Assembly: GCF_032854445.1 (NCBI RefSeq) | Contig: NC_088307.1 | Coordinates: 11,174,017-11,238,016, forward strand | Origin: Liolophura sinensis | Lineage: Eukaryota > Mollusca > Polyplacophora > Chitonida > Chitonidae | Length of the DNA stretch: 64,000 nt | Direction of reading: 5' to 3' | Shown here: one piece after another, positions 35,096 to 47,689 of the stretch | Layout of the letters: every line of letters begins with the position of its first letter | How positions within the stretch are numbered: position 1 is the first letter of the stretch | The notes under the pieces: generated by a model | The model's input: only the letters and a program-made list of their open reading frames with translations | What the model was told of the DNA's origin: nothing | Databases searched by the model: none | Position numbers and translations under genes: made by a program

Positions 35096-35892
35096 CTGAG
35101 ACTGGCTGAACATGTTCCCAGCTTTGCTTCCACACTTACGTGAACTGTTCCATTAAATGTGAACTTTAAGCTAAGATGGAGGAACGAGAAAGATCTCGGA
35201 TCCTGGTAGCATACATATAGACTTACATGTACATAACCAACAGCTGAAGGTTGCATCTTACTCTTGTTTACATCTAAAATACATCTGAATAAATTAATAA
35301 ATAAAAAAAAACATGCAGACTGTACATGTAAGTGCATAAATTCTTTCTAATGTACAATTATGAAAATTCATCATATTTATATCTTTAAATAAGGAGATTT
35401 GACAACAATAAATACATGCAAAAGAGAGTACATGTAAGTAACACTTTAGATTATGGATGCAAATCTTTCTGTCTACAGCCATTTAACTGGAAAACTAGGA
35501 TATAAATCTCTTCAGAATATCCTTAAGTTTTATGCATATAGGTGCTGTAATTAAATTTAACTGGTACATGAACAGTACTAACTTATTCTGATTAAAGTGT
35601 TAAATTAGGCAACAATTAACATAAATTCATCTACAAGCAATACAAAGCATTCTGTCCTCACAATTTAAGCAACTAAAAAATATGCTTATTTAAAACTGTG
35701 CCACACAAAATGAGAAAATATACTTTAGAGTATTTAATGGTATACAAAATCATAGTTGGTTGGCTGATGTGAGGGATTGGCAAGTCACAGCTACCCCAAG
35801 AGGATAAGCTAAATTTTAGGCATATGACTTGTGTCAATTCAAGCCTGATTAAGGATATGGACTTTAACCCACACAATCATATCTCAGCCAAT
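35096..35892. other. Intergenic DNA, TRPT1 3' side
   Basis: AT-rich, with no exon supported. It may hold distal 3' UTR of the - strand TRPT1 gene, but I cannot place its poly(A) site. Confidence 0.35.
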
Positions 35893-36172
35893 CAGCACTG
35901 ACTTCATTCCTTTTAAGGTACAAACAAAACAGCTATGAATCACTAAAGACCTGTACCAAACATCATTTTAGTAGTTGTAAAAGCATCAGCATTGACTTCA
36001 TTCCTTTTAAGGTACAAACAAAACAGCTATGAATCACTAAAGACATGTACCAAACATCATTTTAGTAGTTGTAAAAGCATCAGCATTGACTTCATTCCTT
36101 TTAAGGTACAAACAAAACGGGTATGAATCACTAAAGACCTGTACCAAACATCATTTTAGTAGTTGTAAAAGT
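35893..36172 (+). repeat. 94-bp tandem repeat, about 3 copies
   Basis: Units start at 35893, 35987 and 36081 (CAGCAYTGACTTCATTCC) and are nearly identical. Confidence 0.93.
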
Positions 36173-37259
36173 ATAAATAGTGCTCCACACCTTTATATAA
36201 AAATCTCTATTTATATTCTAACTATAAAAAGACAAATATATACTATATGTTTATCTACCATATATATATATATATGTATAAATACTGTCTCATTTATCAC
36301 TATTTGCTTAAAATAACTGCTCTTTTTCTGCCTTCCAAAGTCTTTTTTTTTCAGGTAAAAACTCATCTCTTGCTTTATGATTTAAATCGTAATAGTCCTT
36401 TTTTTTCTCAACATGCCAAAGTTTTGACAATGAAAGCTCTCAACTAAACATGTTGATACAGGTTACACAGCAGAGAACCTGTCAAACTCAACAAATTACA
36501 ACACACCAAATACACAATCTACGTGTAAATACAGATTGGATACACAGTATTATGCGATAGCACAATGATAATAAGATGGACAAAATCTGGCATTTCATAA
36601 ATGCAGTTTTCAATATGGTTACCAATTTGAAGTACATGGAATAATACAAATATTGTAATTCTGCATGTTCATATAATCATAAACAGTCCCTAGGCCCTTA
36701 GACCACTTGGGTCACCAATGCTATTGTAGGGAGACCCGATCACTGATACACTGCAACTGGGTCAATGAAAAAAGCCACATCATTCGTATCACATACAATA
36801 CTGAAACTTGTTTTCTGTCTGAGGCTAATTCATAATGGTTTTTACAATCATCACCATGCAGTTGATTTCAAATCATATTTGATAAAAATTCTGTTCAATG
36901 TTTTCAGTGATATCTGCACTCACACTGCAACAATGTCAAAATGAGGATTGAGCCAACAAGAGCTGATAAATTTTTCACCTTCTTATCATGTTTGAAGCTT
37001 AATTCACACTCAATTTGTTCACATTTTGACCATCAGATATCTCTCTGATAAAGTTATACAGTTAGAATTTATAAAGCTGCAATATGATATAAACACAGAC
37101 GAACGAACACACAAGCAGACAGACATGGTCAAACCTCAAAACGTTTTCAAACTGTACAAAATCCACATCATAATGCTTCAACAAAAATTTTATGAAGATT
37201 GGACATCAATTCTTAAATTTTCTCGTGGTCAATGATTACAATGGTGTCTAACTGAGACC
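36173..37259. other. AT-rich non-coding stretch
   Basis: Short TA runs near 36262; otherwise nothing recognisable. Confidence 0.45.
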
Positions 37260-37325
37260 TCTCCGGTCGTACATGGGAAGGTGAGTATGACGTAAAACAC
37301 CAATCAAATAAATCAAATAAATACT
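37260..37325 (+). mobile_element. SINE family 1 fragment with internal deletion
   Basis: CTCTCCGGTCGTACATGGGA is joined directly to GTAAAACACCAATCAAATAA. Confidence 0.75.
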
Positions 37326-37527
37326 GTCATTTGACTTGTGACAAATGTTAGGCAACCTTTGTTGACATTGATTTATCAATTACCTGTCTGTGTTTTTCGA
37401 AGGCATAAATGACACCTTTTACCTTTGGGAAGTTGTCTAGTTCAAACACCATTCAGCTTCCCAATTTTCTCCATTATTTATCTAGTCTAAATTACTTTTC
37501 ATGAAACTTTTTTCCTACGCCCATGTT

Positions 37528-37770
37528 ATTTTATTTATTTATTTATTTATTTATTTGATTGGTGTTTTACGTCGTACTCAAGAATATTTCACTAATACGA
37601 CGGCAGCCAGCAATATGGTGGGAGGAAACTGGGCAGAGCCCGGGGGTACCCATGACCATCCGCAGGTTGTCGCCAGACCATCTGCAGGTTGCTGCCAGAC
37701 CTTCCCACTTACGGCAGGAGAGGAAGCCAGCATGAGCTGGACTTGAACTCACAGCGACCACATTGGTCCT
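37528..37770 (-). mobile_element. SINE family 1, head truncated
   Basis: It has the tail and body plus the part of the head with box B. A 25-bp block around CCATCTGCAGGTTG is duplicated inside. Confidence 0.85.
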
Positions 37771-37835
37771 ATGTTACAGAAAATGTGATCAAAAATAGTT
37801 GCCTAACATATTTGGCGGGTGACATGATACAGTTG
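37768..37835 (+). repeat. Dispersed repeat, partner at 21380-21450
   Basis: CCTATGTTACAGAAAATGTG through TGACATGATACAG matches the earlier copy. It begins exactly at the SINE border. Confidence 0.55.
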
Positions 37836-38300
37836 GATTTTTTCCTAATTTTTTCTGTAAAAAGTAACTCAAAATGCCCTAATTCATTTACAATATACAG
37901 GCTAAATGCTGTACAGTAGTAAATCACCCAAAAAGTGAAATATTGCTTTCAGAGCTGAAACATTTTACCCAGTCGGATATCATTCTACTTTCCTAACAAA
38001 CCTCATACATCTTTCAAAGATCAAAAGAACAGAATCAGGAAATATGAGTGACTTAGTTAAGTCTGTGATGGACAAAATGTTAGATTACTTACAGTATGTG
38101 TAGTTGCCACTACACGAGTCTATCGTCCAGGTAAGGCATGTGACTTTTGAACATGTAACTGTTCGTGAGGAGAAAGATTTGTTGAAGATGGATATGTCGT
38201 ACATTTTTCTACAGGTCGTTTCGTGTATCGAGTCAGTGCACCAGATAACACTGGTTGTGGATCTTAACAGATCTCAATAGACTGCCTGAAAAACCCTGAA
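37836..38300 (-). other. Proximal TRPT1 3' UTR
   Basis: It follows the TGA at 38303-38301. No splice site or clear poly(A) signal is assigned. Confidence 0.4.
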
Positions 38301-41300
38301 TCATGGGAAAAGTTGCTCTCCTGAAAGAAAAAAAAAAAGCAAGCAATTAGAGATAGCAAAGATGTTTGTCACTGCTCCCATCCAGAAAAATATAAACATA
38401 GCACACTCAGCCAATGCACAGTATTAATATAGTTCTAAGGGATTGAGTATACTTGTGTGCTGATATCCTTGACCTCCTTGGTGGAAGGGTACAGCAATCA
38501 TCAGGCAAGTATGCACAAGGGCAGACAACTCCAAAAACCAATGACACTGTGAAAATTAACCTGATCGATGGTGCACAACTGCAGGTCATTTTGCACATTT
38601 TGTGTGACTTTCAGAATCATGTCTGAAATAATAGCTACGGCTTCGCTGAAATACGAATGGCCAGGAAAATATGCCCAAGGGCAGACAACTCCTAAACAGA
38701 TTGAAATGTGATATAATAACCTGATGGCGTACAACTTCAGGTGATTGTACACACTTTGTACGAGTGAGCAATTTTGGGACCTCACAGCCATATTAAAAAT
38801 TTGTGGGTTGACGACAAACCAGAGAGGAGGTTTAACATTGTAACCGCTTATGGATTCAGAGAGCCAGTAATGTCCTACTGTCTATTAGTACATTGGAAAT
38901 AAAGTAGGAAGTTTAATGCTTTTCTATATAATATCGTAATTTATATTTCTTAACATACTAATGTAGATTTCACCTAACCACAGGGGTCGAAGTATGTTTA
39001 TGCCAAAATCAGAAAAACTGTCTTCTGCCATTATTATTATTATACGTGTGCATTATTTATTTATATGTTTATAACTTTATATTTTCAATGTGAATACAAT
39101 TGGTCGAGCGTCTGCTTCAGGAGCGGTAGACCCAGGGTCAATCCTTGGCCGAGTCACACCTAAGACTTTAAAAGAGGAAGTTGAAACTTCCTCGCTTGGC
39201 GTTCAGCATGAAGGGGATAGTACGACGACTGGTTGACCCATATCAGTATAATGGCTTGGGTGGGGTGGCTTATTTGCCTTTGGTAAGGCGTCTCAGTGAA
39301 AGCAGCACTAAATAAAAGAGCGGTGAAAATCCGTACTGCAACAAGGAGGAACATTAAGTATTCCCTCGTCATCGTATGACTGAAAACATTGTTAAGCACG
39401 ACATTAAAGCCCACGCACACACTCAATGTTTATAATTATTGAACCCCACTTCTCACGTAAGTCTACACATACATTTTCGTGAATCTTTACATTCAATCAC
39501 TTCATGTACAGTACTCAAAAATCACTATATTAAATGCTACAGAATTAGAACAGTAAAACTAAATTGGTAGTGCCACTGTGTCACTCCTTTTGTTAGGCGA
39601 ACTGTCTGATGTCTCACTGACCGAGCAAGCGGGAAACTTGACAGCCTGAAGCGTATGGCTTGTATCAGGAGTGATCACATGACTATTTCAGTCAATCAGA
39701 GTCCATTGGTTTGTGGATTCATAATTTTTTTGACAGACTTCAGTGAGGTCAAAAATAGCATGTTGCTCAACCTAAACATTTTTTGACCTGTATGACTCAC
39801 TGAGACTTTCACCAGTTTTCAAAACATGTTTAGAACACTGTCAGTTTACTTTATCAAATCATTTAACTGTCATATTGTTTATGTATCTGTCGCTCTTTCT
39901 GGGGACGTTAATATGGGCCATGCTGTAATCTAAAGGCCTGGTTTGAGAATCTCGCGCCTTAATGATCCGCATAACTCTGAACGGGATGGATAGATGCAAA
40001 AAACGACTGCTATCGCTCTTAACGAGGGGGGATATAATGACGGGGGGGATATAATAAGAAAGTTGATACACTCCAACATGAAATTCTCATGAACTTACCA
40101 ATCAAGCTAAAATGCAATGAAATTTTTTTTTGTAATTTGAAAAACGCCACACAAAATTCTAAATTTTACAGCAGGGTTTTTACACACACAATTTCATGGC
40201 AACTTGCTTTGTAACCAACTGATTTTGTTACCAAATGTACATTTCTACTTTCCACTATTAATGCTGTGCTAATGAGGGCTGAATCGGTCTGCCTTCCTAC
40301 ACTAATTACACAGCTGCATTATCTGACCATCATCTACATTAATAATGGCATTATCAGCAGAAAATCCTACACTAATACTGATTAAATCAATTCACCATGC
40401 TACGTGGACACAAATCATTTTGACTGTCCAAAAAACATTTCCAAATGTTTTTTGTATAAACATTCCAAAAATAGATAAAAAACAGAAAAAAACACATCAA
40501 TAATATTTTCAAACTGATAAATGCCTTTTTTTTTTTTTCGAGATGTGCTGCCAGTCATCTCAGCATCTCGGGTTAACTCTGGTAGACAGAAACCTGATGG
40601 ACACACATGTCCAAGTGTGTAGACAAGGTTATTCAGAAAGTGAAACTGAAACTTACGAGTACGCCTGTCAATCACCCTCTTGAAACAGCTCACTGGAATG
40701 ATCCCCTGCATATTTCCTGGACTCAGAATGACGTTATTTGCTGATCTAAAGAATGGTATTCCAACTGAAATGAGCAACAAAACACAAGGAACTAGAAGCT
40801 CACCACTATCACACTTGTAGCAGGCTTCTAGAATTCCACTACCATTTATTTCTATTCTAAACAAGATAGAGATCTGAAGGAAATTAAGATTTAGAGATAA
40901 ACATTCTACCATAATCCCAATAAAAACTTTAGAGTGAGGCCTTTTTTGGAAGGCAGGGTGAGTTGTACCATAAACACATTTTAATGACGGCATTGTAAGT
41001 GGAGAATGAGTTAGTGCAGTAGGGTGTGGGTCTGGCAGTCAGTCATAAGCAGACCACAAGCATTCTACTGGCAAACCACTAGCAAACCACTAGCAAACCA
41101 CTGGTAACTCTGCTGCTACATTTACAGCTGCATTCAACTGATTTACTTATTTATTTATTTATTTGATTGGTGTATTACGCTGTACTCAAAAATATTTCAC
41201 TTACATGATGGCAGCCAGAATTATGGTTGGAGGAAACTGGGCAGAGCCCGGGGGAAACCAGGTTGCTGGAAGACCTTCCTATTTAGATTTGCATTGTGGA

Positions 41301-44300
41301 TAGATAAATGCCTCTAACTCTGTGAGTATATATTCGACAAAACTGCTATAACTCCCAGACATGTTTGAAAGCCATATGACTTGAAAATGAAGACAATGAG
41401 AATGAAATATTAGTGCTCTTCTACTGAATGTGAATGAAACTACCTGTACTGTCTGAGTGTGATGGACTTATAGATAACGAATTGTGTGTCATGCCATACT
41501 CAGAAATATTCTGGGGAAAAACAGATTATCAGCTTCATGTGTAGTGGAAATGGGAATGCTCAAAGTAAAACAATCTGTTGAAGATCCACTATGCCTAATG
41601 TTGACAGGGATTTACATGACAGTAGGCCTACCTCTAAGTGCCCTCCCTATGTCAATGCTGATGATGACAGTACATCGTTTAGGGATTCCTGCAATGAGAA
41701 AAGACTAAAGATTAAAGTTGTTTATTAAAACTTCACCATTTAAAAATTTTTCTGTTTCCTTTTTCATGATCCTTGCATGTTCAACATCAAAATGTGCAGT
41801 CTATTTTATATTTTTAGTAGTCCGTCTTTTCAACACAAAATTTAAAGAGTGGAAACGGACAACAAATAAACCCTTCAAAATATTCTCAAAGATTTAGTCT
41901 CCCTCCCCCCCCCAAATTTACATTTAAAATTTTAAAGAATGATGGGTATATAAATTTCCTTTTTGCAGGTTTCTTTCAATCTTCCTTTTACAGAATATTC
42001 TCAATTTTTTAATTCTCCACTGAAACAATCGCTATCATGTTTTATATACCCATCTTCCAAAATCTTCTCACTAGGTGCTTAGGTGTGAAAAGTTCTCACC
42101 TGAAATATGTCTTACCATGGAATAAGGAGAGATGTTTAACTTTAATAATGACCACAAATAACACTACAGAAAGTGAATATGTTCTATACTCCTGCAAGAC
42201 AATCTTTGATACGAGTCATATGTAACTTACCACTGATGAATTCTGAAGAAAGTTTGCCAGGGACAAAGTGAATATGTCATCTTCTCCTGAGAGACAATCC
42301 CTGAGGTGAGACATTTAACTTACTTCTCATCAATTCTGGAGAATGTTCATCAAGGACAAAGCGAATATGTTTTCTTTTCATGAAAGGCAGTCTTTGATAT
42401 TAAGACATTTAACTTACCACTGATAAGTTCTCATGCGAGACAAACCCTGAGGCAAGACACTTAAGTTACCACTAATAACCTCTGGAAAGTGGTCATCAGG
42501 GGCAAAGTGAATATGTTTTCTTTTCCTGACAGACAGTCTCTGATATGAGACATTTAACTTACCTACGATGACCTCTGGAGCATGTTCATCAGGGACAAAG
42601 TGAATATGTTCTCTTCTCCTGTTAGACAAAACCTGTGGTGAGACATTTAACTTACCACCAATAACCTCTGGAAAGTGGCCATCAGGGACAAAGTGAATAT
42701 GTTTTCTTTTTTTGACAGACAGTCTCTGATATGAGACATTTAACTTACCACTAATAACCTCTGGAGAATGTTCATCAGGGACTTCACCTCAGAGACAATC
42801 TTTGATGTGAAACATTTAACTTACCACTGATAACTTCTGGAGAATATTCACCAGGGACAAAGTGAATATGATCTCTTCTCCTGTTAGACAAAACCTGTGG
42901 TGAGACATTTAACTTACCACTGATAAAAAAAAGAAGAATATTCACCAAAGAAAAAGTGAATATGTTCTCTTCTTCTGAGAGACAATCTTTGATGTGAGAC
43001 ATTTAACTTACAACTAATAACCTCTGGAGAATGTTCATCTGGGACAAAGTGAATATGTCTTTTCTCCTGTTAGACAAAACCCGAGCTGAGACATTTAACT
43101 TACCTCTAATAACCTCTGGAGAATGTTCATCAGCGACAAAGTGAATATGTCTTTTCTCCTGTTAGACAAAACCCGAACTGAGACATTTAACTTACCTCTA
43201 ATAACCTCTGTAGAATGTTCACCAGGGACAAAGTGAATATGTTCTCTTCTCCTGTTAGACAAAACCCGAGCTGAGACATTTAAGTTAGCTCTAATAACCT
43301 CTGGAGAATGTTCATCAGGGACAAAGTGAATATGTTCTCTTCTCCTGTTAGACAAAACCAGAGCTGAGACATTTAACTTACTTCTAATAACCTCTGTAGA
43401 ATGTTCATCAGGGACAAAGTGAATATGTTCTCTTCTCCTGTTAGACAAAACCCGAGCTGAGACATTTAACTTACCACTGATAACCTCTGGAGAATGTTCA
43501 TCAGGGGCAAAGTGAATATGTTCTCTTCTCCTGTTAGACAAAACCCGAGCTGAGACATTTAACTTACCTCTAATAACATCTGTAGAATGTTCATCAGGGA
43601 CAAAGTGAATATGTTCTCTTCTCCTGTTAGACAAAACCCAAGCTGAGACATTTAACTTACCACTGATAACCTCTGGAGAATGTTCACTCGGGGCAAAGTG
43701 AATATGATCTCTTTTCTGGCGGGATAAACCCTGAAAAAGCAGTGAATGATCACCTGGCTGAGTGAGTAAACAGTCACAGAGAATTCATCACATGTTAAAA
43801 CAGGTTAGGGGCTGAATTAAGTATTAAGAAAGCAATTTACAATTTACTGAATGCCATGATTCAATAAAAGGGATAGGGTTTTGAAGAATTTCAGCCCTGG
43901 TGTTGCCTCACTACAAAATCAGCTTGATAAAGACACCGGACATGACACCTGGCTCAGTCACACTGTACTGGTGCCTGGCACATCCCTACTTTACTTACAC
44001 ATACATATGTCTTTAATTGATTTATTTATTTATCTGACTGGAGTTTTACGCTATACTCAAGAATATTTCACTCATATGACGATGACCAGAATCAGGGTGG
44101 GAAAAAACCTGGCAGAGCTCAGGGGTAACCCAAGATCATCTGCAGGTTGTTAGAAGACCTCCCCACTTAAGACTGGTGAGAAAGCCAGCAAGAGCTGGAG
44201 CTGAACTCACTGTGCATGACTGCATAGGTGAGTGACTCCGGGAATAGAAGGCCACCGAACCCAAATATTATTGCTGGAAGACAAATGATATTCAACAAAC

Positions 44301-47300
44301 AACACACTGTGCAAACTGCCACATTAGCAGAATTCAGCACTTTGCTGTTCAAGGCCGGGTTTAAAGTTCCAATTTTAAGTAAGTCCATCCCAGCTCTACA
44401 TACATGTACTATTGTGTTTCAATTTTGATACATTAAAATTTGAGGTTATATAGCGCAACATGTTTGATAGCAATACGAATGAAGCACATAAAATGAATAT
44501 ACCTCTTTTTTAATAGAATTCCAGTTTATATGAGATGTACCATGTAACACTTCTGGGGCTTCTGACGCTGTTCTAATTTCCTGCATGTCCACCTTGACCT
44601 ATAAAACAAAAATAGTTTCCACAATGACCAATGGAAATGATCATAATATATTGTAAGCCAAAACATGTAGTTGTTGTTGTTGTGAAGTTACCACAAATGA
44701 ATGAACCTGGGAAGTGAATGCAGGTCAAATTTCACCAAATTCATTGAGAGAGATGAGGTTTTAAATATGGAAATTATTTCTGGTTTACTTGATGGTGATT
44801 GGTGACACTAGCTGCAGGCATTGCTGAAGTAATTTTTATTTCATTAGAAATGCAAGATGATTTTGACCCCTTTTAAATATTTACAAAATTATAATAGGAT
44901 TGCTGTACAACTAGATTCATGCTCAATTCTGACACAAGTGGAAATAAATGCATTTTAAGCTTCAGCTCTGTGGTGGTGGATTCTAAGATGAGAGCTGACC
45001 TAGTTATCACAGCATCGGAAAAAGCATGAACACGGTGTTTCAATAATTTTACCGTATTTTATAAAAGAAAACAGAAAAAAATCCTCCTGTGAATGCAAGA
45101 AAGACAAAGGAGCAAAACTTTAAATTCTTCAATTCTCACAAACTTAGAGAATAAAAATTATATCTCTGTATAAGTTTGAGGAAGGTATAAAATAGTGAAA
45201 AATCACCTAAGCGGTATTTTCTTAGCCAAAACTTTTAATATTTTGTTGTAACACTGAAGTCTTCTCAGGAGTTACCTATACGCTGTTGCAAAGTTAATAG
45301 GTGGTTAGTAGACTGAACCTGACAGCACAAATGACAGGAGACAGCGCAGATAGATTGACCCGATTAATAAATAGATCACGGACCTCGGCAGAATTTGGTC
45401 AGAGTGGAAAGGTGGTGACTAGCTGCATTTAGTGCACAATGGCCTTGAGGTCAAGTTCAACAGAACACCTTTCAGCATCAAGGAACCAAATGACAGCTTT
45501 CGTTCTTTTTTCTCAGCTGTTTTTTGCCAGTGGACAAGGATTAAAAGAAACTGGAAAGAGGTAGCTCTAACAACTGACACTATTCCAATTTTTGGCAGCT
45601 GTTGTAATAACATGCGCTGAGGATGACCGGCAACCTTGTGCGGGTAACTCTAATATACCCTTTGAGTGCTACACAGTTAAAGCGCTGCATTTAGGGAAAC
45701 AAGGGACAGATCATCTCAATTTGGGGTCATCCTTAAAAAAATTTTTTACTGAGCGTAACCCAGGCTCATGCAAGAAAAGTATGGTTGGTTAGTAGGGATT
45801 TTTTTTTTATTCTACATGGGTATTGGTCATGAAAAAGACAGGGATTTTGAAAAAATTAAAAATGAGAAAGAAATACACTATGCCATTGCCAGTGTGGCCA
45901 TTTTTGCAGGGTTTTATTAGTTTGGTTTCCACCCTATGAACAAATTCTTAATGTTGGCCTTGTACAGAATACCTGTCCAATCAGAATGACTGTACCTGAA
46001 TGGAATGGCCCTGATTAGCTCTGATTTGACGTTTTCCTGTGATTGGACAATCTCTCAGGTTGAACCTCTTCTTCGAGTCACGTCTCACAATTGCTTCCAC
46101 ATCTGCCAAGGTGTATTCCGACTTTATCCTTAAAATGTCATCTACGACTGCATACCCATCTGCAAGAAGAAAGAGGACAAAAATGTCTTCTTGGATGTAC
46201 TGTACATGTATGAATGATTAATCATTAATCATTACATACTTATATGCCATGTAGGGGCCTCCTTGATCTTGGGGTTACTGTATGTGTTAGCTTAGCACAT
46301 TATGACTCAGGAGCTACTCAACAATGCAATCAATGTGAGTCCATCTCATGCTGCCGGGCTTCCTCTCCAGTCGTACATGTGAAGACCTGCCCACAACCTG
46401 CGGATGGTCGTAGGGTTTCCCTGGGGCTCTTTCAGTGAGCATGAAATATTCTTGAGTACGACGTAAAACACTAATTAAATAAATAAATGGAATGACATGT
46501 CGAGAACAGGGAGCTATGGGACCACGGTTTACTCCAAGCTTGTGGCATCTTATGCAAGGATGCTGTGGGTATGGGAAGTTAATGCTACAGACTTTTTTTG
46601 AAAGGAGAAGTGATATGAAGCTGTGATAGAACCTTGACAAGTATGGAACACCTGGTAATGAATGTTAAATTGTCATGGATTGTCAATAAATTGCATTAAG
46701 TCTAGTACTAACAGGACATACATTAATGTTGTGTAAGCTCGGCTAAATATATGACATGTACATGTATAAAGTGTTTGCTGATCTGTCAACAAGTGGCAAT
46801 ACAAAGATCAATAAGCCGAGGAGCTTTCTTTGGTTGAAAACGTTCATTAAGCTATTATCGCTATCTTACATATAAACTGCACACAATACATATGCATTCT
46901 CTAAGACAGATCGGAAACTAGAGATCACAATCTTCTTAGTAACATAGGCGTGGGTGAAGACAACGGTCCTCCCAACATTGCTGCATCGGAAAATGCCTAT
47001 TTCTGAATGGCTGTGAGTGATCTTGTATTGTTGGATTTGTATAATTTTCAGCCTTCCAGATAGTTTGTGTTTTTCTGCAGAGCTTTCATGATGTTAGTTT
47101 GTACAGCTAGGCCTTACTGGTCACTACTGAAGAGGTAAAAATTGACCTTTCCCCCAATGCCTTACCATTAGGTGGTCATTTTGTTATACACACCGTAACC
47201 CCCAACTACCAACATGTCTTACAAAATAAAGCTGAACCCTGTTGTACATGAGCAGAAAATTCCTGTATATGATGTCGAAAAATAAGATAAACAAATAAGT

Positions 47301-47397
47301 AAAAATATATACCTGATGTTAGATGTATGCCTTCTTGACCTGCAGTGTGGCGTAAAACCTTGGCCATGTAACGTGACAGGGCCTCGTGGCTTCCCAT
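38301..47397 (-). CDS. TRPT1: tRNA 2'-phosphotransferase (KptA/Tpt1 family), 7 exons
   Basis: Removes the splice-junction 2'-phosphate from ligated tRNA, using NAD+ and producing ADP-ribose 1'',2''-cyclic phosphate. Exons in transcript order: 47397-47313, 46159-45996, 44598-44503, 43730-43661, 41688-41632, 40764-40657, 38320-38301. All are GT-AG, phases agree, and 600 nt encode 199 residues. Family features: Arg16-His17 in AKVLRHTAG, DGYAVVDDIL, Arg75 in RQIRANQGHS, then EVLHGTSHINW, GLSRQKRDHIHF, SPEVISG and Arg164 in GIPFFRSANNVILSPG. These give the conserved Arg-His-Arg-Arg set. The Met at 47397 lies two codons after an in-frame TGA. It is either the start or follows an acceptor at 47400-47401, with a possible 5' exon at 48086 and above. 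The tail after the domain is short (ends RTREQLFP) compared with human. Exon 4 is the first unit of a 17-unit tandem array. Confidence 0.93.
39095..39425 (+). mobile_element. SINE family 2, near complete, in TRPT1 intron 6
   Basis: It has a tRNA-like head (TTGGTCGAGCGTCTGC, then CAGGGTCAATCC), GTCACACCTAAGACTTTAAA, AGTATAATGGCTTGGG, and 3' end AACATTGTTAAGCACGACAT. Confidence 0.85.
39426..40656. other. TRPT1 intron 6, remainder
   Basis: AT-rich unique sequence with nothing recognisable. The long - strand frame over 40415-40993 is TRPT1 exon 6 extended into both introns. Confidence 0.5.
41142..41285 (-). mobile_element. 5'-truncated SINE family 1 in TRPT1 intron 5
   Basis: Tail (TTTATTTGATTGGTGTATTA), body, and truncation near GGAAGACCTTCC; about 20 bp around GACCATCC are deleted. 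Confidence 0.8.
42225..43730 (-). repeat. Tandem array of 17 copies of TRPT1 exon 4 with flanking splice signals
   Basis: The authentic exon, 43661-43730, is the transcription-first unit. Sixteen more follow towards lower coordinates. Donor hexamers (ACTTAC on the + strand) start at 43655, 43562, 43469, 43376, 43190, 43098, 43006, 42912, 42819, 42743, 42650, 42557, 42412, 42318 and 42225. Variant donors start at 43283 (GT lost) and 42464 (GTAACT). Spacing is 92-94 bp except two units with deletions (52 and 76 bp). Units encode variants of VLSNRRREHIHFVPDEHSPE against GLSRQKRDHIHFAPSEHSPE in the authentic exon. Exon-to-exon gaps are about 23 bp, too short to splice out, so at most one unit could be used per transcript. 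Four extra units (ending at 42539, 42632, 42725 and 42894) keep AG acceptor, GT donor and 70-nt open frame. Confidence 0.95.
44015..44245 (-). mobile_element. Diverged SINE family 1 in TRPT1 intron 3
   Basis: It has the tail GACTGGAGTTTTACGCTATA, the body and part of the head (GAGCTGAACTCACTGTG). Confidence 0.75.
44610..45990. other. TRPT1 intron 2
   Basis: No repeat or exon recognised. Overlapping open frames near 45419-45792 on both strands have no support. Confidence 0.45.
46250..46488 (+). mobile_element. SINE family 1 in TRPT1 intron 1
   Basis: GTAGGGGCCTCCTTGATC head, shortened body, tail ACTAATTAAATAAATAAATG. Confidence 0.8.
46489..47312. other. TRPT1 intron 1, remainder
   Basis: Nothing recognisable. 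Confidence 0.45.
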
Positions 47398-47689
47398 CCC
47401 TCAACAATTAAAGCCAGGTGTGATATTTTCACGGTTTTGCCTTGATAAATGATACAAATCAACATGTTAACAAATTGTGGACAAGCATATGCCTCTATAA
47501 GGCTGTGTTTACAGTTGTAATTGAACACGTAAACATATATAGCCCCATATTGATCTATGACAAATCAGTATAACATGCAAGCCACATTTATATGCATAAT
47601 AAAATCCTGGAACTAACACTGAATAATTATTGTGGTTCTACCTGGACATGCACCCGTTTTGTCACGTATGCAATGTCACAACAGAAAAA

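Noticed and set aside
39859-40071. 70-codon - strand frame as an extra TRPT1 exon
   Set aside because: It has no compatible acceptor or donor, and exon 6 joins exon 7 in phase without it.
43095-43634. 179-codon - strand frame of 31-residue repeats as a repeat protein gene
   Set aside because: It is the TRPT1 exon 4 array read straight through its introns. The 93-bp period is a multiple of three, so the frame stays open without selection.
42225-43730. CRISPR-like array
   Set aside because: Regular spacing catches the eye, but the whole unit is conserved rather than a repeat with unique spacers, it is exon-derived and the DNA is eukaryotic.
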